Origin: Pseudomonadales bacterium
Lineage (GTDB): Bacteria > Pseudomonadota > Gammaproteobacteria > Pseudomonadales > DT-91
Assembly: GCA_013215025.1 (NCBI GenBank)
Contig: JABSRR010000039.1
Coordinates: 12,626-18,897 of the forward strand
Direction: 5' to 3'
DNA: 6,272 nucleotides
In this document: positions 1 to 5,468 of the stretch, piece by piece
Position numbering within the stretch: position 1 is the first letter of the stretch
Layout: every line of letters starts with the position of its first letter
Made by a program: the position numbers and the translations under genes
The notes under the pieces: model-generated
The model's database searches: none
What the model saw: only the letters and a program-made list of their open reading frames with translations
Told to the model about the DNA's origin: nothing

Positions 1-176
1 TTTCTCAGCACTTCCTCATGCAATGTGGGCGAGGCCAGTTCCATATGCGCGAGGCTGATGCCTAATTGCTGAGCGTCGAGTTTATGCGATAGCTGCTCCA
101 CCCCTGATTCAAGATGTGTTTGCCAGTGCTCGTTGCGGCTGCCATGAGCCAGTAAAATAATGTGTCGTTTATGCAT
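1..176 (-). CDS. cbiX: CbiX/SirB-type sirohydrochlorin chelatase, N-terminal part (runs off the left edge)
   Basis: Only the first 58 codons are present; the gene continues beyond base 1. The visible protein opens with MHKRHIILLAHGSR, the hallmark of the CbiX/SirB class II chelatases, in which the histidine of the LLAHGSR motif (H11) is a metal-binding catalytic residue. A second family match is AHMELASPTL at residues 43-52, equivalent to the E-rich strand that follows the first helix in this family. Family members insert Co2+ (or Fe2+ or Ni2+) into sirohydrochlorin, the early branch point to cobalamin or siroheme. The start lies 7 bp after the pdxH stop on the same strand, so it is probably the second gene of a pdxH-cbiX operon. 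The nearby cobalamin genes favour cobalt, but the metal cannot be decided from this fragment, nor whether the protein is the short single-domain or the long two-domain form. Confidence 0.82.
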   Translation of the reverse strand, partial: MHKRHIILLAHGSRNEHWQTHLESGVEQLSHKLDAQQLGISLAHMELASPTLHEEVLR

Positions 177-183
177 GGGCAAT

Positions 184-831
184 CTACGGCTGCAGCCTGC
201 GTATAGACCAGTTATCGCCGGCATCTTGGCAATATTCAAAACGGTCATGTAAGCGCTTGGCGCCACCTTGCCAAAACTCGAATCGTGTGGGCTTGATGCA
301 ATAGCCCCCCCAAAAGTCAGGTACATCAATGGTTTCGTGATTAAAGCGCTGCTCTAGTCGCGAATACTCCGCCAGTAGTGCGGCACGTGATTCAATCGGT
401 TGCGATTGCTGAGAAGTCCATGCCGCAATTTGACTGGCTTTAGGGCGACTTAAAAAATACGCCTGATTTTCAGATGCATCAAGTGGCTCGGCTTGGCCAC
501 TGATAATGACCTGCCGCTCTAAACTAAGCCAGGGAAAGATTAAACTCACGTGTTTGTTGATAGCCAGGTCACGCGCTTTTTTACTGTGTAAGTTAGTAAA
601 AAACACAAATCCCTGCGATGAAAATGATTTTAATAACACCGTGCGCTGACTAGGTAGCCCGTCGCTGTCTACAGTGGCTAACATCATTGCTGAGGGGTCA
701 GCAATATCTGCTTGTTTAGCATTAAGATACCATTGCTCAAACTGCTGTAGCGGATCGTTCAACATTTGCTCGCGGTGCAGGACTTGCTCGCCAGCCTTGA
801 GATACTCGCGTCGCTCGTTATGAATATCCAT
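184..831 (-). CDS. pdxH: Pyridoxine/pyridoxamine 5'-phosphate oxidase
   Basis: A cytosolic FMN enzyme that oxidises pyridoxine or pyridoxamine 5'-phosphate to pyridoxal 5'-phosphate with O2. The 215-residue product is close to the E. coli length of 218. Family motifs appear in order: RTVLLK (63-68), FFTNLHSKKA (77-86, FMN phosphate contacts), FPWLSLERQV (99-108), SRPKASQIAAW (128-138), FWGGY (173-177), and the C-terminal FWQGG (186-190) followed by RLHDRF (193-198), whose R193 and H195 correspond to substrate-binding residues. The ATG at 831 is chosen because it matches the family N-terminus. An in-frame ATG at 879 would add 16 residues of unrelated basic sequence and would place coding sequence over the divergent promoter. 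A modest purine-rich AAAGA lies a few bases upstream of 831. It is divergent from the SDR gene and followed by cbiX after 7 bp. Confidence 0.97.
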   Translation of the reverse strand: MDIHNERREYLKAGEQVLHREQMLNDPLQQFEQWYLNAKQADIADPSAMMLATVDSDGLPSQRTVLLKSFSSQGFVFFTNLHSKKARDLAINKHVSLIFPWLSLERQVIISGQAEPLDASENQAYFLSRPKASQIAAWTSQQSQPIESRAALLAEYSRLEQRFNHETIDVPDFWGGYCIKPTRFEFWQGGAKRLHDRFEYCQDAGDNWSIRRLQP

Positions 832-861
832 GATGATCTTTCTTTTTAATCGCTTGAATAA

Positions 862-874
862 TGATATTATGGCA
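862..874. promoter_or_regulatory. Overlapping back-to-back extended -10 elements in the pdxH/SDR divergent spacer
   Basis: In the 83-bp spacer (832-914), the plus strand reads TGATATTAT at 862-870, an extended -10 (TGn followed by TATTAT, 5/6 match to TATAAT). The minus strand reads TGCCATAAT over 874-866, also an extended -10 (TGn followed by CATAAT, 5/6). The two hexamers overlap by five bases. The implied starts would give leaders of roughly 35-40 nt for the SDR gene and roughly 25-30 nt for pdxH. Neither strand has a convincing -35 hexamer at 16-18 bp, which suits extended -10 promoters. The core is also an imperfect dyad, ATAAT-GAT-ATTAT at 858-870. This is a consensus reading by eye only. 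Confidence 0.45.
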
Positions 875-904
875 GCCAAATGAATTTTCAGCTATGACTT
901 TATT

Positions 905-910
905 AAGGAG
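905..910 (+). promoter_or_regulatory. Ribosome binding site that fixes the SDR start
   Basis: A full AAGGAG Shine-Dalgarno sequence ends 4 bases before the ATG at 915. It decides between that ATG and the upstream in-frame ATGs at 861 and 894, which have no such site. Starting at 915 also puts the Rossmann-fold first strand (MSARVLITG) directly at the N-terminus, as is normal for this family. Confidence 0.85.
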
Positions 911-914
911 TAAT

Positions 915-1580
915 ATGTCAGCACGTGTCTTAATTACGGGTGCCGCCAGCGGTATCGGCTTGGCTTTGGTTAAACAATATTTGGCTTTAGGTTATTCAGT
1001 GTTGGCATGTGCTAGGCGCTCTAGTCCAGCACTGCTAGAAACTGCGGCTGAGGTCATTGATGGTGTCGATGTCACCGACCCTGCTGCGATTTTATCAATG
1101 TTAGAGCAGCTTGATGGTCGGTCGATTGATATCTTAATCAATTGCGCTGGTCTGCTATCAAACGAAAGCCTTGATGATATGAACTATGCGCGTATTCAGT
1201 CGCAATGGGAAATCAACGCGCTTGGCCCGCTGCGTATCACTGAAGCGGTGCTGCCACTGCTCGAAGCAGGCAGTAAAATTGCGATGATTACCAGCCGTAT
1301 GGGCTCGATTGCCGACAATACCTCTGGCTCTCGCTATGGTTATCGTATGTCAAAAGCCGCGCTGAACGCCGCCAGTAAAAGTTTGGCCGAGGATTTAAAG
1401 TCACAGTCGATTGCGGTAGCGATTATTCACCCAGGTTTGGTGTCGACAAAAATGATTGGCTATCAGGGCGACGTAAGCCCTGAGCAAGCCGCTAGCCGGA
1501 TTATTGCCCGCATCGATGATTTGAATGGCGATAATAGCGGCACATTTTGGCATGCAAACGGTGATACATTGCCATGGTGA
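915..1580 (+). CDS. Short-chain dehydrogenase/reductase, C-factor/sniffer-like
   Basis: A 221-residue classical SDR, presumably a soluble NAD(P)H-dependent carbonyl or alcohol oxidoreductase. Visible motifs are the TGAASGIG dinucleotide-binding loop (8-15), NCAG (76-79), the structural Asn N101, catalytic Ser S127 in MITSRMGS, Y143 and K147 in YRMSK, and the HPG turn after the sixth strand (172-174). The catalytic tetrad is therefore intact. The short length, the GSRYGYRMSKAALN block and the NSGTFWHANGDTLPW tail are typical of the C-factor (CsgA)/sniffer-like carbonyl reductase group. ACARR at 31-35, after the second strand, has arginines placed as in NADPH-preferring members, but the cofactor is not proven. 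It lies 53 bp ahead of cobO on the same strand and may share its transcript. SDRs of this type have no established role in cobalamin synthesis; the substrate is unknown. Confidence 0.93.
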   Translation: MSARVLITGAASGIGLALVKQYLALGYSVLACARRSSPALLETAAEVIDGVDVTDPAAILSMLEQLDGRSIDILINCAGLLSNESLDDMNYARIQSQWEINALGPLRITEAVLPLLEAGSKIAMITSRMGSIADNTSGSRYGYRMSKAALNAASKSLAEDLKSQSIAVAIIHPGLVSTKMIGYQGDVSPEQAASRIIARIDDLNGDNSGTFWHANGDTLPW

Positions 1581-1620
1581 TGCCGTAAAACTCAGCTATT
1601 CTAAGCGCAACAACAGTATT

Positions 1621-1627
1621 GAAAGAG
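1621..1627 (+). promoter_or_regulatory. Ribosome binding site favouring the ATG start of cobO
   Basis: The purine run GAAAGAG ends 6 bases before the ATG at 1634, a normal spacing. A competing in-frame TTG at 1619 overlaps this purine run and has no site of its own, so the ATG is preferred. Confidence 0.6.
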
Positions 1628-1633
1628 AAATAT

Positions 1634-2239
1634 ATGGCAGGCGATAAAGCGGCAAAGCATAAGGCTTCAATGCAGAAGCAGAAAGAAAAAGTTGATGCTG
1701 GCATCGAACAAGCAGACGAAGAGCGCGGCGTAGTAGTGCTGGTTACTGGAGATGGCAAGGGTAAATCGTCATCTGCCTTTGGTATGGTCTTACGTAGCTT
1801 GGGCTATGGCCATAAAGTTGGTGTGGTGCAATTTATCAAGGGTGTGCAGCTTTCTGGTGAGGAAATCTTTTTAAAAGAAAAAATGCCCGAAGTTGATTTT
1901 TATCAAATGGGCACGGGTTTTACTTGGGATACACAAGACCGCACTGCTGATATTGCTGCTGCGGAACGCACCTGGGAGCAGGCTGCTCGCATGTTGTCAG
2001 ACCCTAGCCTTGATTTAGTAGTACTAGATGAGTTGACCTATATGTTAGCTTATAAATATCTGGATGAGGCGATGATTATTGATGCAATCGAGCAGCGCCC
2101 GGTTGAACAATCGGTGATCGTCACCGGTCGAGGCGGCGGCGCAGCTATTCGAGCCTGTGCTGATACCGTGTCTGAAGTCAAAGATGTTAAGCATGCATTT
2201 CGCGCAGGGGTGAAAGCTCGCCCAGGGGTAGATTTTTAA
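1634..2239 (+). CDS. cobO: Cob(I)yrinic acid a,c-diamide adenosyltransferase
   Basis: Transfers the 5'-deoxyadenosyl group of ATP to Co(I) corrinoids, in de novo synthesis and in corrinoid salvage; the BtuR/CobA/CobO family, cytosolic. The product is 201 residues, similar to E. coli BtuR (196). The variable N-terminus is rich in Lys and Gln (1-28), followed by the P-loop TGDGKGKSS (38-46), the strand VGVVQFIKG (62-70), the family signature TGFTWDTQ (94-101), the Walker B-like LVVLDELTYM (128-137), VIVTGRG (161-167), and the C-terminal DTVSEVKDVKHAF (177-189) with a final GVDF. It is separated from the SDR by 53 bp and converges on cobC with a 23-bp gap. The family also contains salvage enzymes, but the surrounding loop-assembly genes support a role in the same pathway. 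PduO- and EutT-type transferases are unrelated folds and are excluded by the P-loop. Confidence 0.97.
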   Translation: MAGDKAAKHKASMQKQKEKVDAGIEQADEERGVVVLVTGDGKGKSSSAFGMVLRSLGYGHKVGVVQFIKGVQLSGEEIFLKEKMPEVDFYQMGTGFTWDTQDRTADIAAAERTWEQAARMLSDPSLDLVVLDELTYMLAYKYLDEAMIIDAIEQRPVEQSVIVTGRGGGAAIRACADTVSEVKDVKHAFRAGVKARPGVDF

Positions 2240-2262
2240 GCGCTAAAAAAGTTTGTCGTGCC

Positions 2263-2853
2263 TTAGATGCGATTGAAGAAGTGCACCGTGGCATTATCTT
2301 GCTCCCAATAGCTGATGGCATTAAGGCTGGCATAGTCAATTTGTAAACTGGTTAACCAATTACAGCGTTGGTGGTCAATTCGTAATGCACTTGCAAGGGC
2401 GGCTTTGATTACCCCAGCATGGCATACGACCAATACAGTTTTTTCTGGGTGTTGCTTAATAAGTTGCTGCACAGCTTGCTCAACGCGTTGTTGAAAGTCG
2501 AGACTGTGTTCAGCATTCGGCGGCGTAAAATCAAAAGGCTGAGCAAAGTATGTTTGCATTAAGCCGGCTTTTTGCTGCCATAACGCAGCAATATTTTCAC
2601 CGTCCCAATCACCAAAGTCTATTTCGGCAAAATTGGCATCAATGCTCAGAGGTATGTGCTGAGCTTGGCTTAAATCTTCGGCAAATGCAGCGCAGCGTTT
2701 AAGCGGCGAGCTAACAATATAATCAAAGCTGATGCTATTGGCCTGCGCTTGCATTGCATCGTAGCCACTAGCCATCACAGGCCAGTCAGTGCGACCGAGT
2801 AAATGCTTCTGTTCGGTCACTTGGCCATGTCGGAGAAAAAATATTTTAGTCAT
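2263..2853 (-). CDS. cobC: Alpha-ribazole / adenosylcobalamin 5'-phosphate phosphatase (histidine phosphatase family)
   Basis: Removes the 5'-phosphate from alpha-ribazole phosphate or from adenosylcobalamin 5'-phosphate, the last step of nucleotide-loop assembly. The 196-residue protein has the phosphoglycerate-mutase fold signatures: LRHGQV (7-12) with phospho-acceptor H9 and R8, SSPLKRC (48-54) with R53, FAEIDFGDWDG (75-85) with E77, and VVCHAGVIK (142-150) with the second catalytic H145. GRTDWPV (20-26) and the EIDFGDWDG block are typical of CobC rather than of glycolytic mutases. It is the last gene of the cobT-cobS-cobU-cobC operon, starting 49 bp after the cobU stop. No strong Shine-Dalgarno sequence precedes the ATG. 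The symbol follows the Salmonella phosphatase, not the unrelated aminotransferase-like CobC of Pseudomonas. Confidence 0.94.
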   Translation of the reverse strand: MTKIFFLRHGQVTEQKHLLGRTDWPVMASGYDAMQAQANSISFDYIVSSPLKRCAAFAEDLSQAQHIPLSIDANFAEIDFGDWDGENIAALWQQKAGLMQTYFAQPFDFTPPNAEHSLDFQQRVEQAVQQLIKQHPEKTVLVVCHAGVIKAALASALRIDHQRCNWLTSLQIDYASLNAISYWEQDNATVHFFNRI

Positions 2854-2859
2854 AAGTAA

Positions 2860-2871
2860 GCAATATATTGC
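2860..2871. repeat. 12-bp perfect palindrome between cobU and cobC
   Basis: GCAATATATTGC is a perfect dyad lying 6 bp upstream of the cobC start, in the only real spacer (49 bp) inside the minus-strand operon. It contains TATATT, which resembles a -10 element, but a start from it would leave essentially no leader before the cobC ATG. The symmetry does not extend beyond 12 bases. It could be a small operator, an mRNA structure affecting cobC translation, or chance in AT-rich DNA. Confidence 0.35.
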
Positions 2872-2902
2872 GTGATTTACGGTATGGTTTGAAATCGCTA
2901 TT

Positions 2903-3442
2903 TCATGCAGAAGTAGATTGGTTCTTGATCACCATCGGGCAGCCAGCGACAGATAAGGTGACCGTATCTGCCATTGCCGCAATCGCTTGATGCAAAAGCC
3001 CGCAGTGATCTAAAAATTGTCGGCTTAAGGCATTCATGGGTGTCACCCCTAAACTGGTTTCATTCGAGACTAGGATAATATGGCCAGCAAAGTTGCTCAG
3101 GCTGTTAATCAGTTGTTCTTGTATAGCTGGCCATTGCTCGCTATTTTTTTCTAGATGATTACTTACCCAAAGTGTTAGGCAATCAACTAAAATACAATGC
3201 TGGCCGTTGTTTAGTGTGTCAATCGCTGCTGATAAGTGAAGCGGCTCTTCGATGGTCTGCCAATGATCAGGGCGTAACCGACGATGGCGGTTTACTCGTG
3301 CCAGCATCTCCTCGTCATGATACTGTTTGTTTGCCGTAGCAATATAATGTGCTGCGGTAAAATTCGACTCTACCTGCATAAGCTTTTGTTCAGCCAATGC
3401 GGTTTTGCCTGATTTCACACCGCCTAATACCAGTTCAATCAT
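2903..3442 (-). CDS. cobU: Bifunctional adenosylcobinamide kinase / adenosylcobinamide-phosphate guanylyltransferase
   Basis: Phosphorylates adenosylcobinamide and then transfers GMP to give adenosylcobinamide-GDP, the substrate of CobS (called CobP in the Pseudomonas scheme). The 179-residue protein has an N-terminal P-loop GGVKSGKT (7-14, usual form GGxRSGKS), YIATA (33-37), and DEEMLARVNRHR (43-54), in which H53 aligns with the histidine that is guanylylated in this family. It continues with RPDHW (57-61), VDCLTLWVSN (86-95), VSNE (125-128) and the final strand TLSVAGCP (162-169). After VSNE the sequence is TSLGVTP where most members have VGxGIVP, so that loop is slightly divergent. The ATG overlaps the cobS stop by 4 bases (ATGA), which implies translational coupling. 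Length is normal and all core motifs are present. Confidence 0.96.
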   Translation of the reverse strand: MIELVLGGVKSGKTALAEQKLMQVESNFTAAHYIATANKQYHDEEMLARVNRHRRLRPDHWQTIEEPLHLSAAIDTLNNGQHCILVDCLTLWVSNHLEKNSEQWPAIQEQLINSLSNFAGHIILVSNETSLGVTPMNALSRQFLDHCGLLHQAIAAMADTVTLSVAGCPMVIKNQSTSA

Positions 3443-4275
3443 AGACTATGTCCCATAGAGTGCGATGCATAGATCGACACCATAAACGCATAGATAACCA
3501 ATTCACTTAATTGCTGGCAGGCTCCTAGGGTGTCGCCGGTATAGCCATGAATATGATGTTTTTGCCAGCCCGCAAGTAATAGCGTTGTCAGTAAAATGAG
3601 TAATGCAAAATAGCTGCTTAGAATCACTGATTGCAATAGTAGATAAGCGAGAGTGAAGCACAGCGCGATACTCAGCATAAATACAATACCGTCACTGCGC
3701 GATGGTGCATCACTAAGCTGCGAAAACTTTTGCTGGCTGGCTACACTGACATACGACAAGAGAAATATCATGCTGACGCTGATGGCGCGTGATAGCGTCT
3801 GGGCAATAACAAAAATTAACACAATATGCCCTGCATTCAGTGCGCTTAGCTCTATGATGGCAATCAGCTTAAAACTCAACACAGACCATAAGGCTAAACT
3901 GCCGTAGCTGCCTATGGCTGAATCTTTCATAATCTGTAATTTTTTTGCCGTATCAAAGCCGCCATAAAAGCCGTCTATACAGTCGGCCAAGCCGTCCTCA
4001 TGGAAGCCGCCGGTGATGCATAGTGATGCAATCATTACACAGCAAGCGGCCAGCCACAGTGGCAAAAAAAGCGTGCTTAACCAAAATACAGCCGACAGCA
4101 GTAGCCCGATTAGCGCGCCAACAGCTGGGTAGTAGCGTTTTGAGTTGGTTAGAGCACTAGCGTCTGTGCTTTGCAGGCTGGCGGGAAGGTGATGCACCGG
4201 CAAGCGGGTTAATGTTGCCGTGGCCAGGCAAAAGTACTGCAGTTGTAATATCAAACGCTGTTTAACGGCGACCAT
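3439..4275 (-). CDS. cobS: Adenosylcobinamide-GDP ribazoletransferase (cobalamin 5'-phosphate synthase)
   Basis: A polytopic inner-membrane enzyme that condenses adenosylcobinamide-GDP with alpha-ribazole (phosphate), releasing GMP (CobV in the Pseudomonas scheme). The 278-residue protein shows the conserved LTRLPV near the N-terminus (22-27), RYYPAVGALIG (47-57), the metal-binding signature GGFHEDGLADCIDGFYGG (89-106) with H92, E93, D94, D98 and D101, KDSAIGSYG (117-125), and HGYTGDTLGACQQ (243-255). Hydrophobic stretches near 50-85, 127-175, 197-236 and 257-270 fit several membrane segments. It is a little longer than the roughly 250 residues of E. coli CobS, with the extra mostly at the termini. 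Its ATG shares one base with the cobT stop (TAATG) and has no clear Shine-Dalgarno sequence, so it probably depends on coupling to cobT. It overlaps cobU by 4 bases. Confidence 0.96.
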   Translation of the reverse strand: MVAVKQRLILQLQYFCLATATLTRLPVHHLPASLQSTDASALTNSKRYYPAVGALIGLLLSAVFWLSTLFLPLWLAACCVMIASLCITGGFHEDGLADCIDGFYGGFDTAKKLQIMKDSAIGSYGSLALWSVLSFKLIAIIELSALNAGHIVLIFVIAQTLSRAISVSMIFLLSYVSVASQQKFSQLSDAPSRSDGIVFMLSIALCFTLAYLLLQSVILSSYFALLILLTTLLLAGWQKHHIHGYTGDTLGACQQLSELVIYAFMVSIYASHSMGHSL

Positions 4276-5327
4276 TACACTGCATCAATGCCGGCATGTT
4301 CAAAACTTGCCATATCATTATAAAAGCTCTGTGCGGCGTAGATAAGGTTCATCGCAAGCGCCGCTCCGGTTCCTTCACCCAAGCGCATACCTAGCTGCAA
4401 CAAAGGTTTGGCCTGTAAATGTTGCAGCATCCGTTGATGCCCTGCTTCCTCAGAGCTATGGCAAAATACCATATAGTCGCGAGCCGCTGGCTGAATCTGC
4501 ACCGCGGCCAGTGCCGCTGCGCTGGCAATAAAGCCATCAACTAAAATTAGCTTACCCAGCGCTGCAGCATACAGCATGGCCGCCGTCATTTGCGCAATTT
4601 CAAAGCCACCCAGGCGGCGTAAAATTTCTAACGGAGAATCAAGATGTGCTTGATGAAAGCTCAGTGCTTGATTGAGCAGTTCTGTTTTGCGCGCAAACTG
4701 TTGGTCGTTAATGCCGGTACCTCGGCCGACACAGTCGCTTATCGGAAGATTTAAGTAGGCAGCCATCAGCGCGGCGGCTGAACTGGTGTTGCCAATGCCC
4801 ATTTCACCCAGCGCGATAATATTACAGCCACTTTGATGCAGTTGATCAATCAGCTGTTTTGCAAATTCAAAGCACTGATTAAGCTCGGCCTCGGTGATGG
4901 CAGGCGCTGCGACAAAATTAGCGCTACCCTTGCCGACCCGCTGATTAATTAAATTCGGGTGGTCAATGGCCTCAAGCACACCAGCATCAATAACTTTTAA
5001 CTGCATATGGTTGAGTGCGGCAAAGCAGTTGATAGCTGCACCTTGGGCTAAAAAATTATGCACCATTTGCTGGGTTACAAGCTGTGGGGCAATACTGATG
5101 TCTTCAGCGGCGATACCGTGGTCTGCAGCAAATACCAGCATGCAGGGTTTTTTGATACTAATACTTTGCGCTTGATCTAGGCTGCAAATGCTGGCCAGTT
5201 GTGCCGCGAGATCTTCGAGTTGTCCTAGCGCGCCGGGCGGCTTGGTTTTATTGTCGATGATAGCCTTTATGGTAGTGGCATCAGCCTGAGGAGGGCAAAT
5301 ATCGGGGATCGAAAGCGGAGTACTCAT
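4275..5327 (-). CDS. cobT: Nicotinate-nucleotide--dimethylbenzimidazole phosphoribosyltransferase
   Basis: Transfers phosphoribose from nicotinate mononucleotide to 5,6-dimethylbenzimidazole, giving alpha-ribazole 5'-phosphate (CobU in the Pseudomonas scheme). The 350-residue length is standard. Motifs in order are KTKPPGALGQLE (27-38), VFAADHGIA (65-73), LGEMGIGNTSSAAAL (173-187), GRGTG (201-205), LRRLGGFEIAQM (236-247), DGFIASAAAL (264-273), and MRLGEGTGAAL (314-324), whose E318 corresponds to the catalytic base Glu317 of the Salmonella enzyme. It is the first gene of the minus-strand operon and diverges from bluB, which makes its base substrate. A GAG-containing stretch a few bases upstream of the ATG at 5327 is a weak ribosome site. 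Homologues with other lower-ligand preferences exist, but the neighbouring bluB points to dimethylbenzimidazole. Confidence 0.97.
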   Translation of the reverse strand: MSTPLSIPDICPPQADATTIKAIIDNKTKPPGALGQLEDLAAQLASICSLDQAQSISIKKPCMLVFAADHGIAAEDISIAPQLVTQQMVHNFLAQGAAINCFAALNHMQLKVIDAGVLEAIDHPNLINQRVGKGSANFVAAPAITEAELNQCFEFAKQLIDQLHQSGCNIIALGEMGIGNTSSAAALMAAYLNLPISDCVGRGTGINDQQFARKTELLNQALSFHQAHLDSPLEILRRLGGFEIAQMTAAMLYAAALGKLILVDGFIASAAALAAVQIQPAARDYMVFCHSSEEAGHQRMLQHLQAKPLLQLGMRLGEGTGAALAMNLIYAAQSFYNDMASFEHAGIDAV

Positions 5328-5351
5328 AGCGTCTCTGAATATGTTGTAGCA

Positions 5352-5363
5352 GATAATATTATC
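5352..5363. promoter_or_regulatory. 12-bp palindrome in the cobT/bluB divergent spacer, readable as a -10 on both strands
   Basis: GATAATATTATC is a perfect dyad located 24 bp upstream of the cobT ATG. Either strand contains GATAAT and TATTAT, each a 5/6 match to the -10 consensus. On the minus strand this gives a cobT leader of about 20-25 nt, a normal length, although no good -35 is found (TATCAA at 17 bp is poor). On the plus strand it could serve bluB with a longer leader. It could instead be an operator; sequence alone does not separate these readings. Confidence 0.4.
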
Positions 5364-5408
5364 ACCTTAATTGTGACAGCTTGATAGTGCAATCTACGGA
5401 AATCGCTA

Positions 5409-5437
5409 ATGAAAAACTCGGCCTGCTTGGCTATACT
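5409..5437 (+). promoter_or_regulatory. Candidate sigma70 promoter for bluB
   Basis: ATGAAA at 5409-5414 (4/6 match to TTGACA), a 17-bp spacer, and TATACT at 5432-5437 (5/6 match to TATAAT). Transcription would begin near 5444, leaving a leader of about 25 nt before the ATG at 5469. If used, the in-frame ATG at 5409 is upstream of the transcript and cannot be the start from this promoter. Read by eye; no experimental support. Confidence 0.45.
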
Positions 5438-5468
5438 GCGACACCTTTTGAGAATAACTTCAAATCTT

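Noticed and set aside
1597..1602. TATTCT as a separate -10 for cobO
   Set aside because: No acceptable -35 is found at 16-18 bp and there is no extended -10 TG; read-through from the SDR gene is a simpler explanation.
1501..1758. Minus-strand open frame of 85 codons across the SDR/cobO junction
   Set aside because: It is antisense to two strongly supported genes, its product has a skewed Ser/Cys/Phe-rich composition and no recognisable family, and it spans the cobO ribosome site.
2233..2249. Possible bidirectional terminator between the converging cobO and cobC genes (TTTTTA - AGCGC - TAAAAA)
   Set aside because: The stem is only six A-T pairs with no G-C, the left arm lies within the cobO stop region, and no T-run follows on the plus strand. 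It is too weak to call an intrinsic terminator.
3653..3907. Plus-strand open frame of 84 codons inside cobS
   Set aside because: It is antisense to the conserved membrane enzyme, with no ribosome site or recognisable protein features.
4966..5175. Plus-strand open frame of 69 codons inside cobT
   Set aside because: It is antisense to the conserved N-terminal half of CobT, with no independent support.
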